Source: an uncultured Ruminococcus sp.
GTDB taxonomy: Bacteria > Bacillota > Clostridia > Oscillospirales > CAG-272
NCBI GenBank assembly: GCA_902783755.1
Contig: CACZSC010000145.1
Coordinates: 1 to 18,553, forward strand
DNA: 18,553 bases
Reading direction: 5' to 3'
The position numbers and the translations under genes are program-made. Of this stretch, positions 1-7,923 are shown piece by piece. How positions within the stretch are numbered: the stretch's first letter is position 1; each line of letters begins with the position of its first letter. The notes under the pieces were generated by a model. That model was not told the origin of the DNA, did no database searches, and was given only the letters and a program-made list of their open reading frames with translations.

Positions 1-137
1 GAGACGCAGTGCTCCCTGAAGCAGTCCAGCACGTGCTCCGTGTTCAGTCCGGAGATCCGGTCTATGCCGCTGAATATGCCGGCGAGTTCCAGTTCCGCCT
101 GTTCGCACAGCCGGCGGGTCTTATCCGATATCTGCAT
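1..137 (-). CDS. Probable methionine gamma-lyase / aluminium-resistance family protein, N-terminal 45 codons (cut by window edge)
   Basis: Only the first 45 codons are visible; the gene leaves the window at base 1. The ATG at 135-137 is preceded by a good ribosome site (GGGAGGAG, about 8-14 nt upstream). The visible peptide contains ELELAGIFSGIDRISGLNTE followed by HVLDCFREHCV. From memory this resembles the start of the Firmicutes PLP-dependent family annotated as aluminium resistance protein or methionine gamma-lyase-like (B. subtilis YnbB type; typical start: ELxxIFxxIDxIxxxNxxKVLxAFxxxxVS). The PLP lysine and the catalytic core lie outside the window, so function is inferred from the N-terminus only. 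It overlaps the end of mnmG by 17 nt in another frame, so the two are probably translationally coupled. RsmG, the usual neighbour of MnmG in many bacteria, does not fit this N-terminus. Confidence 0.6.
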   Translation of the reverse strand, partial: MQISDKTRRLCEQAELELAGIFSGIDRISGLNTEHVLDCFREHCV

Positions 138-2073
138 CTGTCTTCTCTCCTCCCGGAGTCTTTTCCCTGTTCCTTATGCCCAGCCAGATCAGCAGCACCG
201 AGATGTCCGCCGGGTTCACCCCGGAGATCCTGGAGGCCTGGCCCACCGTCAGGGGCTTCACCCTGTTCAGCTTCTGGGCGGCCTCAAGCCTCAGCCCCCT
301 GATCTGCGAGTAGTCCGTGTCTTCGGGGAGCCTGGTGCTGTCGGCCTTCTCCTGGCGCCTCACTTCCTCGAGCTGGTGCCTTATGTATCCTTCGTATTTT
401 ATCTCCGTCTGGACCCTTTCCCTCAGCCCTCCCGGAAGGGACGGCCGGTCACCGTCGTATGGCGCCGTGGAATCGTAGTCCAGCTGGGGGCGCCGTATGA
501 TCTCGGCCAGGGTGGTGCCGCTTGAGAGCGGCGCGGTGCCTCTCGATTCGAGCAGCCCGTTGATTCCTGACGAGGGCCCGATGTTGAACCCTTTGAGCCT
601 CTCCACCTCGGCCTTCACCCGTGCGGTCCTCTCGAGAGAGGCTTCATATCTCTCCCTTGAGAGCAGGCCCGCATCGAAGGCGTACTTCGAGAGCCGTTCC
701 TCGGCGTTGTCCTGGCGGATCAGGAGCCTGTACTCGCTCCTGCCGGTCATTATCCTGTAGGGCTCGTTCGTACCCTTCGTGACCAGGTCGTCTATGAGGG
801 TCCCGAGATACGACGAGTGCCTCGGGAGGGTGATCTGCTCCATGCCGCGGACGTACAGGGACGCGTTGAGCCCCGCCAGGAGCCCCTGGGCGGCCGCCTC
901 CTCGTATCCCGACGTGCCGTTGAACTGGCCCGCGCCGTAGAGCCCCTTTATCTTCTTGAACTCCAGGGTCCCGAGCAGCTCCAGCGGATCTATGCAGTCG
1001 TATTCTATGGCATAGGCGTAGCGCATTATCTCGGCGTGCTCGAAGCCCTCGAGGCTCCTCAGCATCTTCTCCTGCACGTCCGTGGGAAGGGACGAGGAGA
1101 ACCCCTGCAGGTATATCTCGTCCGTGTCGAGGCCCATGGGCTCCACGAACAGCTGGTGCCGCTCCTTGTCGGCGAACCTTATGACCTTGTCCTCAATTGA
1201 CGGGCAGTATCTGGGTCCCGTGCCGTGTATCCTGCCGGAATACAGTGGGGATCTTCCGATATTGTCCCTTATGATCTGATGGGTCCTGCCGTTGGTGTAC
1301 ACCACGTGGCAGGGGACCTGTTCTATCCTGTTGAGCTCCTCTTCGTCCGTGAGGACCGAAAAGGGGGTGATGTGCTCTTCCCCGTACTGCACCTCGAGCC
1401 TGCCGAAATCTATGGACCTTCTGTGTATCCTCGGCGGGGTCCCGGTCTTGAAGCGCATCATGGAGAGCCCGTATCTTCCGAGGGCCCCCGTCAGATGCGA
1501 CGCGGGCAGGGAGTTGTCGGGGCCCGAGGCCCTCATCACGTCCCCCACGTGGGTCACGCCCCCGAGATAGGTCCCGGTGCAGATCACGGCCGCGGAGCAT
1601 CCGAACTCCCCGGCGGGTTCCGTGACGACGCCGCATATCCGCGTCCGTCCGTCCTCACCGGCCTCCGTGACGATGTCCGTCACCTCCGACTGGATCAGGC
1701 AGAGGCCGGGCTGGGACTCCACGGCCTGCTTCATCAGCCCCGAGTATCTGCGCCGGTCGGCCTGGACTCTTTTCGACCGCACCGCGGCGCCCTTGCTTTC
1801 GTTGAGCATCCTTGACTGGATCGTTGCACGGTCTGCCATGACGCCCATCTCGCCGCCGAGAGCGTCGATCTCGAACACCAGATGCCCCTTGCCCGTCCCG
1901 CCTATGGAGGGGTTGCAGGGCATGTTGGACACCGAGTCCAGGGACATGGTGAACAGCGCCGTCCTGAGACCGCACCTGGCCGAGGCCAGGGCCGCCTCCA
2001 CGCCGGCGTGTCCCGCGCCGACCACGATAACGTCGAATCTCCTGTCGTATGTAAACGTATCCGTAATAACCAC
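121..2073 (-). CDS. mnmG: tRNA uridine-5-carboxymethylaminomethyl(34) synthesis enzyme MnmG (GidA)
   Basis: MnmG works with the GTPase MnmE in the cytoplasm to put the carboxymethylaminomethyl (or aminomethyl) group on C5 of wobble uridine 34 in several tRNAs, using FAD, NADH and methylene-tetrahydrofolate. What is seen: the FAD dinucleotide motif VGAGHAGVEAA (G19, G21, G24), the PCNPSIGGTGKGHL segment with conserved Cys53, RYCPSIEDK with Cys290 (equivalents of the two catalytic cysteines of E. coli), the TGRSEYRLLIRQDNAE block, and the helical C-terminus ending around SGVNPADISVLLIWL. At 650 aa it is slightly longer than usual because of a charged tail of about 16 residues. The start is a GTG 7 nt after the preceding stop codon; its ribosome site is poor (AAAG directly abuts it), so coupling to the upstream gene is likely. 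mnmE is not in the window. Confidence 0.96.
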   Translation of the reverse strand: MVITDTFTYDRRFDVIVVGAGHAGVEAALASARCGLRTALFTMSLDSVSNMPCNPSIGGTGKGHLVFEIDALGGEMGVMADRATIQSRMLNESKGAAVRSKRVQADRRRYSGLMKQAVESQPGLCLIQSEVTDIVTEAGEDGRTRICGVVTEPAGEFGCSAAVICTGTYLGGVTHVGDVMRASGPDNSLPASHLTGALGRYGLSMMRFKTGTPPRIHRRSIDFGRLEVQYGEEHITPFSVLTDEEELNRIEQVPCHVVYTNGRTHQIIRDNIGRSPLYSGRIHGTGPRYCPSIEDKVIRFADKERHQLFVEPMGLDTDEIYLQGFSSSLPTDVQEKMLRSLEGFEHAEIMRYAYAIEYDCIDPLELLGTLEFKKIKGLYGAGQFNGTSGYEEAAAQGLLAGLNASLYVRGMEQITLPRHSSYLGTLIDDLVTKGTNEPYRIMTGRSEYRLLIRQDNAEERLSKYAFDAGLLSRERYEASLERTARVKAEVERLKGFNIGPSSGINGLLESRGTAPLSSGTTLAEIIRRPQLDYDSTAPYDGDRPSLPGGLRERVQTEIKYEGYIRHQLEEVRRQEKADSTRLPEDTDYSQIRGLRLEAAQKLNRVKPLTVGQASRISGVNPADISVLLIWLGIRNREKTPGGEKTDADIG

Positions 2074-2080
2074 CTTTGTT

Positions 2081-3022
2081 TCAGATCTTCGCGATGAGCC
2101 CCACCAGGGTCACCACCGGTATTATCGTCAGGGTGCACAGGACCGTGGAGGTGCCCACCAGTCCTCCCGCGTACCCGGGCGACATCTTGTATACCTCCCC
2201 GAACATGGTCACCACCGAGGCGCAGGGCATGGCCGCCATGACGCCGCCGAACAGTATGAGATATTCCGGAAGGCCCATAAGTCTCATGATGAGGGCCGCC
2301 ACGAGGGGCAGCACTATCATCTTCATGGCGCTGACATAGTATATATGGGGATTGGCGAACAGCTTCTTCAGCTTCACCCTGGCGATGTTCGCCCCGGCCA
2401 CCATTATGGACAGCGGGGTCCCGAGGGCCGCCAGATATCCCGTGAAGGACGTGATGACCGTCGGGAGCCTGAACCCCAGGACGAACAGGACGAAGCCTAT
2501 GACGCAGGGGATGGTCCCGTAGTTTATGAATATCTTCCTCGGGGTGAGCTTTATGTCGTCCCTGCCTCTCGACAGGATCATTATCCCCCAGGTCCACATG
2601 ACCAGATGGAAGCTGGCCAGGAAGAACGCCCCGTAGAACAGCCCGGTCTTCCCGAACACGGATTCCAGGATGGGGAATCCTATGAAGGCGGAATTGCCGA
2701 AGAGCATGGCGAACTCCGATATCTTCCTCTCATCGAGATCCCTTATGGGCTTCGCCAGAAGATACGCCAGCACCGCGATCCCCCCGTGGAGCCCCAGCCC
2801 CAGCAGCAGGATCCAGAGCCCCGTCTGCAGGTTCTCCGGGCTGAACTCGCAGCCCAGGAAGGAGTTCACGATGAGGAAGGGCTGCACTATCTTCAGTACG
2901 ACCACCGAGATCTTTTCCGTGGCTGTCTCGTCGAGGACCTTCAGCTTCCCGCCCACGAATCCCGTGAGAAGGAGCAGGGCCAGGGTCCCTACCGTCGACA
3001 GCAGACTTACAATATCAACCAT
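2081..3022 (-). CDS. AEC-family (auxin efflux carrier-like) membrane transporter
   Basis: This is a 313-residue integral membrane protein with about ten hydrophobic segments in two halves, the layout of the AEC (auxin efflux carrier, BASS-related) family. What is seen: the N-terminal helix TLALLLLTGFVGGKLKVLDE, then ISVVVLKIVQPFLIVNSF, the mid-protein EFAMLFGNSAFIGFPILESV segment (the N-S/A-x-x-G-x-P helix break typical of the family), and the second-half GTPLSIMVAGANIARVKL segment, where family members often have G-x-x-L. Bacterial relatives are annotated as malate or other organic-acid permeases, and some are suspected amino-acid exporters; the substrate cannot be read from sequence. The ATG follows AAAGGA at very short spacing, 10 nt after the amidase stop, so it is the second gene of the minus-strand operon. 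Confidence 0.88.
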   Translation of the reverse strand: MVDIVSLLSTVGTLALLLLTGFVGGKLKVLDETATEKISVVVLKIVQPFLIVNSFLGCEFSPENLQTGLWILLLGLGLHGGIAVLAYLLAKPIRDLDERKISEFAMLFGNSAFIGFPILESVFGKTGLFYGAFFLASFHLVMWTWGIMILSRGRDDIKLTPRKIFINYGTIPCVIGFVLFVLGFRLPTVITSFTGYLAALGTPLSIMVAGANIARVKLKKLFANPHIYYVSAMKMIVLPLVAALIMRLMGLPEYLILFGGVMAAMPCASVVTMFGEVYKMSPGYAGGLVGTSTVLCTLTIIPVVTLVGLIAKI

Positions 3023-3032
3023 AATCCTTTAT

Positions 3033-4808
3033 TTAACTCGCTTTTCGCGATTTTTTTACGCCTATCGCTATCCCGGCCCCAAGGGCCAGCACAGCCACCG
3101 CGCCTGCAGCGATACCGATGAACATTCCCCTTCGGTCGGTATTATCCGGGGTACCGGGGGCGTCATCCGTGTCTTCCGTCCGGGCCGTTCCCGGTTCAGC
3201 TCCGGCCTTCGGCGTATCCGTGTCACCGGGCGCATCGGTTTCCGTTTCGGTTTCCGTTTCCGTATCGGGAGCCTCTTCCAGCACCTCGCCGCACACGCTG
3301 CACACGACGCTGCCGTCCTCCCGCGCCTCGGGCACATGTCCCGGGGCCTCTATCTCCTCTTCGGTCTCCTCGCCGCAGACCGCGCATCTCATGATCCTGA
3401 CGCCGGGCTCCGTGCAGGTGGGAGGCGTCACCGAGGCCTCTTCGAAGGTGTGGCCTTCCGCCGGCCTTTCCTCTGTCCTCTCGTCACCGCACACGGCGCA
3501 TCTCTCCACGAGCCGCCCGTCTTCAAGATGGGTCGCCTCCGTGTCCTCGATGACCTCGTACTGATGGCCGGAGGGCGGGATCACTTCTTCGGACACGAAT
3601 CCGCATACCGTGCATACCGAGACCCGTTTACCGGGTTCCGTGCAGGTGGGGGCCTCGTAGGACTGCTCCTCGAGATCGTGGCCTTCCCCGGTCCTGATCT
3701 CCACTATCTCGTCCCCGCAGTTGCGGCATCTCTGCCACAGACGGCCGTCCCTGGCGTGGGTGGGCTGGCTGTCCTCGAGGGTCTCGTAGTCATGGCCCGT
3801 GGCCGGCAGCACCTCGGACTTCGTGTGCACGTCCATGGGCGCGCCCTTCTGGTTCAGGTTGAAGGCGATCTGGCATACGTATTCCGCGTATCCGTCGGAA
3901 GTGCATGTGGCGGCGGAATAGTAGGTAGCTCTCCAGAAATGCCCCTCAGGATCCGGTTCCAGCTGCCTGATCCCGGCTCTCGCACCGCAGATCTGGCAGC
4001 GTCTCGACTCCGTGCCCGCGTAGACGCAGTTTGACGGATAGTCCGTCTCCCAGTCCCCGAACACGTGCTCATGGCCGGTATAGTAGCTTATGATGGCATC
4101 GGCCTCGGCCCTGGCGATGGCTCTGAGATTTTCGTCATCGTCCAGGATCGCAAGATCGTACGGGTTCGAAAGGTAACCGTGCTCTATTATGATGGCCGGG
4201 ATCCCGAACTTGGAGCCGAACATGTTTATGGAATAGTAGTCGCTGGGGATGCCCAGATCCGGACGGCCCGGCATGTCCCACTGATGGATCTCATCCCAGT
4301 AATAGACCCCCAGGGAATCCCCCGTGTCCACCCTGGTGTCCACCCGTCCTCTGTAGATCCCTGAGGATGAGCTGACCGCGTCAAGCAGCATCTCCGCCAG
4401 GTCCCGGGCACAGAACCTGTCTATCCTCGACACGAAGGCCGTGCAGCCTCCAACGGAGGCCTGTTCGAAGGTGTTGCAGTGCATGGAGATCAGCACGTCC
4501 GCGCCGGCGTCCACCGCAGCCCTGACTCTCGGGACGAAGTGGAGGTATATGTCGTCCTCATGGGTGAGCACCGCCGTGAACCTGCCGTCCTCGTTGAGGT
4601 AGTCCCTCAGATACCGGGACAGCTTCATGTTGTATGTCTTTTCGGGATAGGTGCCCGCGTCGGAGCCTCCGTCTATGCCTCCGTGACCCGGGTCTATGGC
4701 GACGACTATCTTCCCGTCGGCGTCCATATCCGCAAGTACGGCGGCGGACATCAGAAGACAGACCAGCAATATGGCAAACACCGAAACGGCTGTGCGAATC
4801 CCTCTCAT
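3033..4808 (-). CDS. Secreted, membrane-anchored N-acetylmuramoyl-L-alanine amidase with CxxC repeat region
   Basis: This predicted peptidoglycan amidase (Amidase_3 fold, zinc-dependent) cleaves the bond between N-acetylmuramic acid and L-alanine outside the membrane. The ATG at 4806-4808 is preferred over an in-frame GTG 21 nt upstream because GGGGGAAAGG sits 9 nt before it and the protein then starts directly with a signal peptide (MRGIR, then hydrophobic to about residue 26). Expected zinc and catalytic residues are present: His42 in IDPGHGG, Glu56 in PEKTYN, His110 in LISMHCN, Glu209 in IIIEHGYLSNPYD. After the catalytic domain (to about residue 245) comes a Cys-rich region with six CxxCG motifs (near residues 271, 361, 399, 437, 475, 503), a TETETE linker, an acidic Pro/Thr stretch, and a C-terminal helix (about 562-583) followed by KKSRKAS. 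There is no LPXTG motif. The repeats may bind the wall or a metal; this is not known. It is the first gene of the operon. Confidence 0.9.
   Translation of the reverse strand: MRGIRTAVSVFAILLVCLLMSAAVLADMDADGKIVVAIDPGHGGIDGGSDAGTYPEKTYNMKLSRYLRDYLNEDGRFTAVLTHEDDIYLHFVPRVRAAVDAGADVLISMHCNTFEQASVGGCTAFVSRIDRFCARDLAEMLLDAVSSSSGIYRGRVDTRVDTGDSLGVYYWDEIHQWDMPGRPDLGIPSDYYSINMFGSKFGIPAIIIEHGYLSNPYDLAILDDDENLRAIARAEADAIISYYTGHEHVFGDWETDYPSNCVYAGTESRRCQICGARAGIRQLEPDPEGHFWRATYYSAATCTSDGYAEYVCQIAFNLNQKGAPMDVHTKSEVLPATGHDYETLEDSQPTHARDGRLWQRCRNCGDEIVEIRTGEGHDLEEQSYEAPTCTEPGKRVSVCTVCGFVSEEVIPPSGHQYEVIEDTEATHLEDGRLVERCAVCGDERTEERPAEGHTFEEASVTPPTCTEPGVRIMRCAVCGEETEEEIEAPGHVPEAREDGSVVCSVCGEVLEEAPDTETETETETDAPGDTDTPKAGAEPGTARTEDTDDAPGTPDNTDRRGMFIGIAAGAVAVLALGAGIAIGVKKSRKAS
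3235..3264 (-). repeat. Hexanucleotide tandem repeat encoding a Thr-Glu linker
   Basis: Five consecutive hexamers (TCGGTT or TCCGTT/TCCGTA on the plus strand) encode Thr-Glu dipeptides on the minus strand, forming TETETETETE between the CxxC modules and the membrane anchor. The unit length keeps frame, so copy-number changes would lengthen or shorten the linker without breaking the gene. Confidence 0.8.
3342..3797 (-). repeat. Two tandem 76-codon CxxC modules within the amidase gene
   Basis: Two adjacent 228-bp units (3570-3797 and 3342-3569) each encode exactly 76 residues and align without gaps. Each begins GHxYE, continues with a THxxDGRL segment and a first CxxCGDE, then EGHxxEE, PTCTEPG and a second CxxCG, and ends EExIxxP before the next GH. 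A shortened third copy (GHVPEAREDG to CSVCGE) follows. A degenerate copy precedes them, in which one CxxC has become CQIA. This pattern suggests growth by unit duplication. Confidence 0.85.
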
Positions 4809-4844
4809 AAAACGGCACCTTTCCCCCACAATAACTCATTGTCT

Positions 4845-4873
4845 ATTATATCCGCAGGACGTGTCAAATTCAA
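4845..4873 (-). promoter_or_regulatory. Sigma-A-type promoter for the amidase-AEC-mnmG operon
   Basis: Read on the minus strand, TTGAAT (4868-4873) and a perfect TATAAT (4845-4850) are separated by 17 bp. The -10 lies 36 bp upstream of the amidase ATG. A TTGACA also overlaps the spacer but is only 11 bp from the -10 and so is not the -35. Confidence 0.8.
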
Positions 4874-4917
4874 GGGTTTTTCGCCGATTGCCGCAGGCCC
4901 CGGCCCGCTTTTCTCGC

Positions 4918-4946
4918 TTGCATGAGGACGGGGGTTATGATATAAT
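4918..4946 (+). promoter_or_regulatory. Sigma-A-type promoter for rsuA-tex
   Basis: TTGCAT (4918-4923), a 17-bp spacer and a perfect TATAAT (4941-4946) lie 55 bp upstream of the rsuA ATG. This promoter is back to back with that of the minus-strand operon; the two -35 boxes are 44 bp apart. Confidence 0.8.
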
Positions 4947-5001
4947 CCAGAGTGACTGAAACACATGTCCGTGCCCCGGCGCACGGGGACTGGAGCAGGC
5001 C

Positions 5002-5715
5002 ATGATAAGACTTGACAGATACCTGTCGGAGGGCGGGAAGTTCACCCGCAGGGAGGCGGGGGAAGCCGTGAGGCGGGGCCTCGTGGCGGTGAACGGAGAG
5101 ACCGTAAGGGACCCCTCCCGGAAGGTGGACGAGACCGCCGACAGGATCACTGTGGAAGGCGCGGATTTCCGGTATACCGAGTTCAGATACGTGAAGCTGA
5201 ACAAGCCGGCGGGATACGTCTCCACCACGGATCCCGGGGAGAAGTCCGTCATGGATCTGGTGCCCCCGGAATTCAGGCGGGCGGGGGCCTTCCCCTGCGG
5301 CCGGCTGGATATCGACACCACCGGGCTGCTGCTCATAACCAACGACGGGCAGCTTGCCCACGAGCTGCTGTCCCCGAGGCACCACTGCGAAAAGACGTAC
5401 CGCTACAGGTGCAGGCCGGTGGACGGGGAGCAGATCCGGAGACTGGAGGAGGGGCTGGACCTCGGTGACTTCACGACGAAGCCCTGCAAAATCGAGGCCG
5501 AGGATCCCGAGCACGGATCCATCACCCTCACCGAGGGGAAGTTCCACCAGATCAAGCGCATGTTCCTGGCCGCGGGCTCGGAGATCCTTGAGCTTGAGCG
5601 GACCGGGTTCGCGGGCCTTACCCTTTCGGGGATCGGCAGAAGGGGCGATTACGCCGAGCTGACCGAAGAGGAGACGGAACTGCTGCGCAGGGCGGCAAGA
5701 TCACAGAACGCATAA
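5002..5715 (+). CDS. rsuA: 16S rRNA pseudouridine(516) synthase, RsuA family
   Basis: This enzyme isomerises a specific uridine of 16S rRNA (U516 in E. coli numbering) to pseudouridine during small-subunit assembly. What is seen: an N-terminal S4 RNA-binding domain (RLDRYLSEGG to about residue 60), the VKLNKPAGYVST entry to the catalytic domain, the catalytic motif GRLDIDTTGLLL with Asp103, SPRHHCEKTY (very close to the E. coli RsuA segment), and EGKFHQIKRMF. The 237-aa length is normal for RsuA (about 230) and shorter than typical RluB. The ATG follows a modest ribosome site (GGAGCAGG). It is the first gene of a two-gene unit with tex, 29 nt upstream of it. The RsuA, RluB, RluE and RluF target specificities are hard to separate by eye, so the exact uridine is an inference. 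Confidence 0.9.
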   Translation: MIRLDRYLSEGGKFTRREAGEAVRRGLVAVNGETVRDPSRKVDETADRITVEGADFRYTEFRYVKLNKPAGYVSTTDPGEKSVMDLVPPEFRRAGAFPCGRLDIDTTGLLLITNDGQLAHELLSPRHHCEKTYRYRCRPVDGEQIRRLEEGLDLGDFTTKPCKIEAEDPEHGSITLTEGKFHQIKRMFLAAGSEILELERTGFAGLTLSGIGRRGDYAELTEEETELLRRAARSQNA

Positions 5716-5744
5716 CAAAAACATATCGCATACAGGAGAAAAAC

Positions 5745-7886
5745 ATGGACATCAATGCCAGACTATCGGAAGAGCTTCAGATCCCAAGAGCAAGGCTGGA
5801 CGCCACCGTCGAGCTCCTCGACGCGGGGAACACGGTGCCCTTCGTCGCGAGATACAGGAAGGAAGTGACGGGAGGCCTCGACGACACCGTCCTGAGAAAA
5901 CTGATGGACAGGCTCACCTCCCTCAGGAACCTGGAGAAGAGGAAGGACGAGATCAAGGCTCTGATAGACGCCCAGGGCAAGCTCACGGAAGAGCTCATAG
6001 AGGCCATCGACAGGGCTGAGACCGTGACCGAGGCCGACGACATATACCGTCCCTACAGGCCGAAGCGGAAGACCCGTGCCTCGGTGGCGAAGGAGAAGGG
6101 CCTGGAGCCCCTGGCGGAATACATAATGCTGCAGCAGGCCTCCTACGACGTGCCCGTCGAGGAGGAGGCCCTCAGATACGTAGATGAGGAAAAGGGTGTG
6201 GCCAGCGCCGAGGAGGCCCTCGCCGGCGCCAGGGACATCATCGCCGAGTCCGTCTCGGACAACGCGGAATACAGGAAGGAGATCCGCTCCCTCACCTTCA
6301 AGTACGGCATGCTGAACTCGAAGAAGCTGGCGGAGGCCCCCGTGTACGAGCAGTACTACGAATATTCCGAGCCCGTGGCGAAGATCCCCTCCCACCGGGT
6401 CCTGGCGGTGAACAGGGGCGAGAAGGAGAACGCCCTGTCCGTCTCGGTGACGGTGGACCGGGAGATAATACTCAACTACCTGTTCTCGGAGGTCATAACG
6501 AACTTCAGGAGCCCCGCCTTCCCCCACGTGGCGGCCGCGGTGACCGACAGCTATGACCGCCTCATCGCCCCATCAATAGAAAGAGAGATAAGGAACGACC
6601 TCACGGACTCCTCCAGCGAGAACGCCATAAAGCTCTTCGCCGTGAACCTGAGGAACCTTCTGATGCAGTCACCCCTGAAGGGCAAGACGGTGCTGGGATA
6701 CGACCCGGGCTACCGGACGGGATGCAAGCTGGCGGTGGTGACCCCCACGGGCGCCGTCCTGGACACGGCGGTCATCTATCCCACAAAGCCCCACGAGAGG
6801 ATCGAGGAATCAAAGAGAGTCGTCAAGAGGCTCGTGACGAAATATGACGTGGACGTGGTGTCCATAGGCAACGGCACGGCCTCCGCCGAGAGCGAGATGT
6901 TCATCGCGGAGACTCTGGCCGAGATGGGCGGGAAGACCAAGTATATAATCGTTTCCGAAGCCGGGGCGTCCGTATATTCCGCTTCAGAGCTTGGAGCCGA
7001 GGAGTTCCCGGACTTCGACGTGACCGAAAGGAGCGCCGTATCCATCGCCCGCCGCCTCCAGGATCCCCTGGCGGAGCTGGTGAAGATCGACCCCAAGTCC
7101 ATAGGCGTTGGCCAGTACCAGCACGACATGAAGCCCGCCAGGCTGGACGAGGCCCTGACGGGAGTGGTGGAGGACTGCGTGAACTCCGTGGGAGTGGACG
7201 TGAACACCGCCTCCTACAGCCTGCTGTCATACATCGCGGGGATAAACTCCGCCTCCGCGAAGAACATAGTGAAATACCGCGAGAAGAACGGCGAGTTCAG
7301 GACCAGGCAGGACATACTGAACGTGCCCCGTTTCGGAGCCAAGGCCTTCGAGCAGGCGGCCGGGTTCCTCAGGATCCCCGGCGGCAGCGAGGTGCTTGAC
7401 AACACGGGAGTGCATCCCGAGTCGTACGGCGCCACCGAGAAGCTTCTCGCGACCTTCGGCAGGACCACCGCAGACGTGACAGGCGGCCTGTCCCTAAGGG
7501 ACGAGGTGAAGGCCTACGGCATGAAGAAACTCTGCGGGGAGCTCGGCATAGGCGAGATGACCCTCTCGGACATCCTGAAGGAACTTGAGAAGCCCGGAAG
7601 GGACATAAGGGACACCCTGCCCCCGCCGGTGCTGAGGGAAAAGGTCATGACCCTGGAGGACCTGACCCCGGGGATGATCCTCACGGGAACGGTCCGGAAC
7701 GTCATCGACTTCGGGGCCTTCGTGGACATCGGGGTCCATCAGGACGGCCTGGTCCACATCAGCGAGATCTCAAACAGATACATAAAGCACCCCTCCGAGG
7801 TCCTTTCCATCGGGGACGTGGTGAAGGTGATGGTGAAGTCCGTGGATCTGAAGAGGCAGCGCATCGGACTGACCATGAAGTTCTAG
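5745..7886 (+). CDS. tex: Tex family S1-domain RNA-binding protein
   Basis: Tex is a conserved cytoplasmic nucleic-acid-binding protein related to eukaryotic Spt6, linked to transcription and RNA handling; its precise bacterial role is not settled. What is seen, in order: a helical N-terminal region with VPFVARYRKEVTGGLDD and the DDIYRPYRPKRKTRA stretch; a YqgF-like RNase H fold from about residue 310 (VLGYDPGYRTGCKLAVV, then IGNGTASAESE); VGQYQHDM; a helix-hairpin-helix segment at about 491-545 (LSYIAGINSASAKNIVKYR, then LNVPRFGAKAFEQAAGFLRI); and a C-terminal S1 domain at 643-713 (GTVRNVIDFGAFVDIGVHQD, GLVHISEIS). Its 713 aa match the family's usual 700-770. The ATG follows ACAGGAG with 6 nt spacing. 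No clear T-run terminator follows the gene. Arg codons are mostly AGG, unlike the chaperone genes. Confidence 0.95.
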   Translation: MDINARLSEELQIPRARLDATVELLDAGNTVPFVARYRKEVTGGLDDTVLRKLMDRLTSLRNLEKRKDEIKALIDAQGKLTEELIEAIDRAETVTEADDIYRPYRPKRKTRASVAKEKGLEPLAEYIMLQQASYDVPVEEEALRYVDEEKGVASAEEALAGARDIIAESVSDNAEYRKEIRSLTFKYGMLNSKKLAEAPVYEQYYEYSEPVAKIPSHRVLAVNRGEKENALSVSVTVDREIILNYLFSEVITNFRSPAFPHVAAAVTDSYDRLIAPSIEREIRNDLTDSSSENAIKLFAVNLRNLLMQSPLKGKTVLGYDPGYRTGCKLAVVTPTGAVLDTAVIYPTKPHERIEESKRVVKRLVTKYDVDVVSIGNGTASAESEMFIAETLAEMGGKTKYIIVSEAGASVYSASELGAEEFPDFDVTERSAVSIARRLQDPLAELVKIDPKSIGVGQYQHDMKPARLDEALTGVVEDCVNSVGVDVNTASYSLLSYIAGINSASAKNIVKYREKNGEFRTRQDILNVPRFGAKAFEQAAGFLRIPGGSEVLDNTGVHPESYGATEKLLATFGRTTADVTGGLSLRDEVKAYGMKKLCGELGIGEMTLSDILKELEKPGRDIRDTLPPPVLREKVMTLEDLTPGMILTGTVRNVIDFGAFVDIGVHQDGLVHISEISNRYIKHPSEVLSIGDVVKVMVKSVDLKRQRIGLTMKF

Positions 7887-7923
7887 ACCGGGGCCGCAGC
7901 CTGACGGAGATATATCAAAGTCG

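Noticed and set aside
1577..3121. 514-codon plus-strand frame opposite mnmG and the AEC gene
   Set aside because: It spans the antisense of two conserved genes, has no coherent domain, and is rich in His, Arg, Gln and Pro as expected of an off-frame reading of GC-rich DNA.
2670..4034. 454-codon plus-strand frame opposite the AEC and amidase genes
   Set aside because: It is low-complexity and overlaps the amidase repeats; its apparent repeats (such as Val-Ser runs in the neighbouring frame) are shadows of the Thr-Glu linker.
4809..4829. GTG start for the amidase, seven codons upstream
   Set aside because: It would put charged and Cys residues before the signal peptide and would overlap the strong ribosome site that serves the ATG at 4808.
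4861..4866. TTGACA on the minus strand as the -35 of the amidase operon
   Set aside because: It is only 11 bp from the TATAAT; TTGAAT at 4868-4873 has the correct 17-bp spacing.
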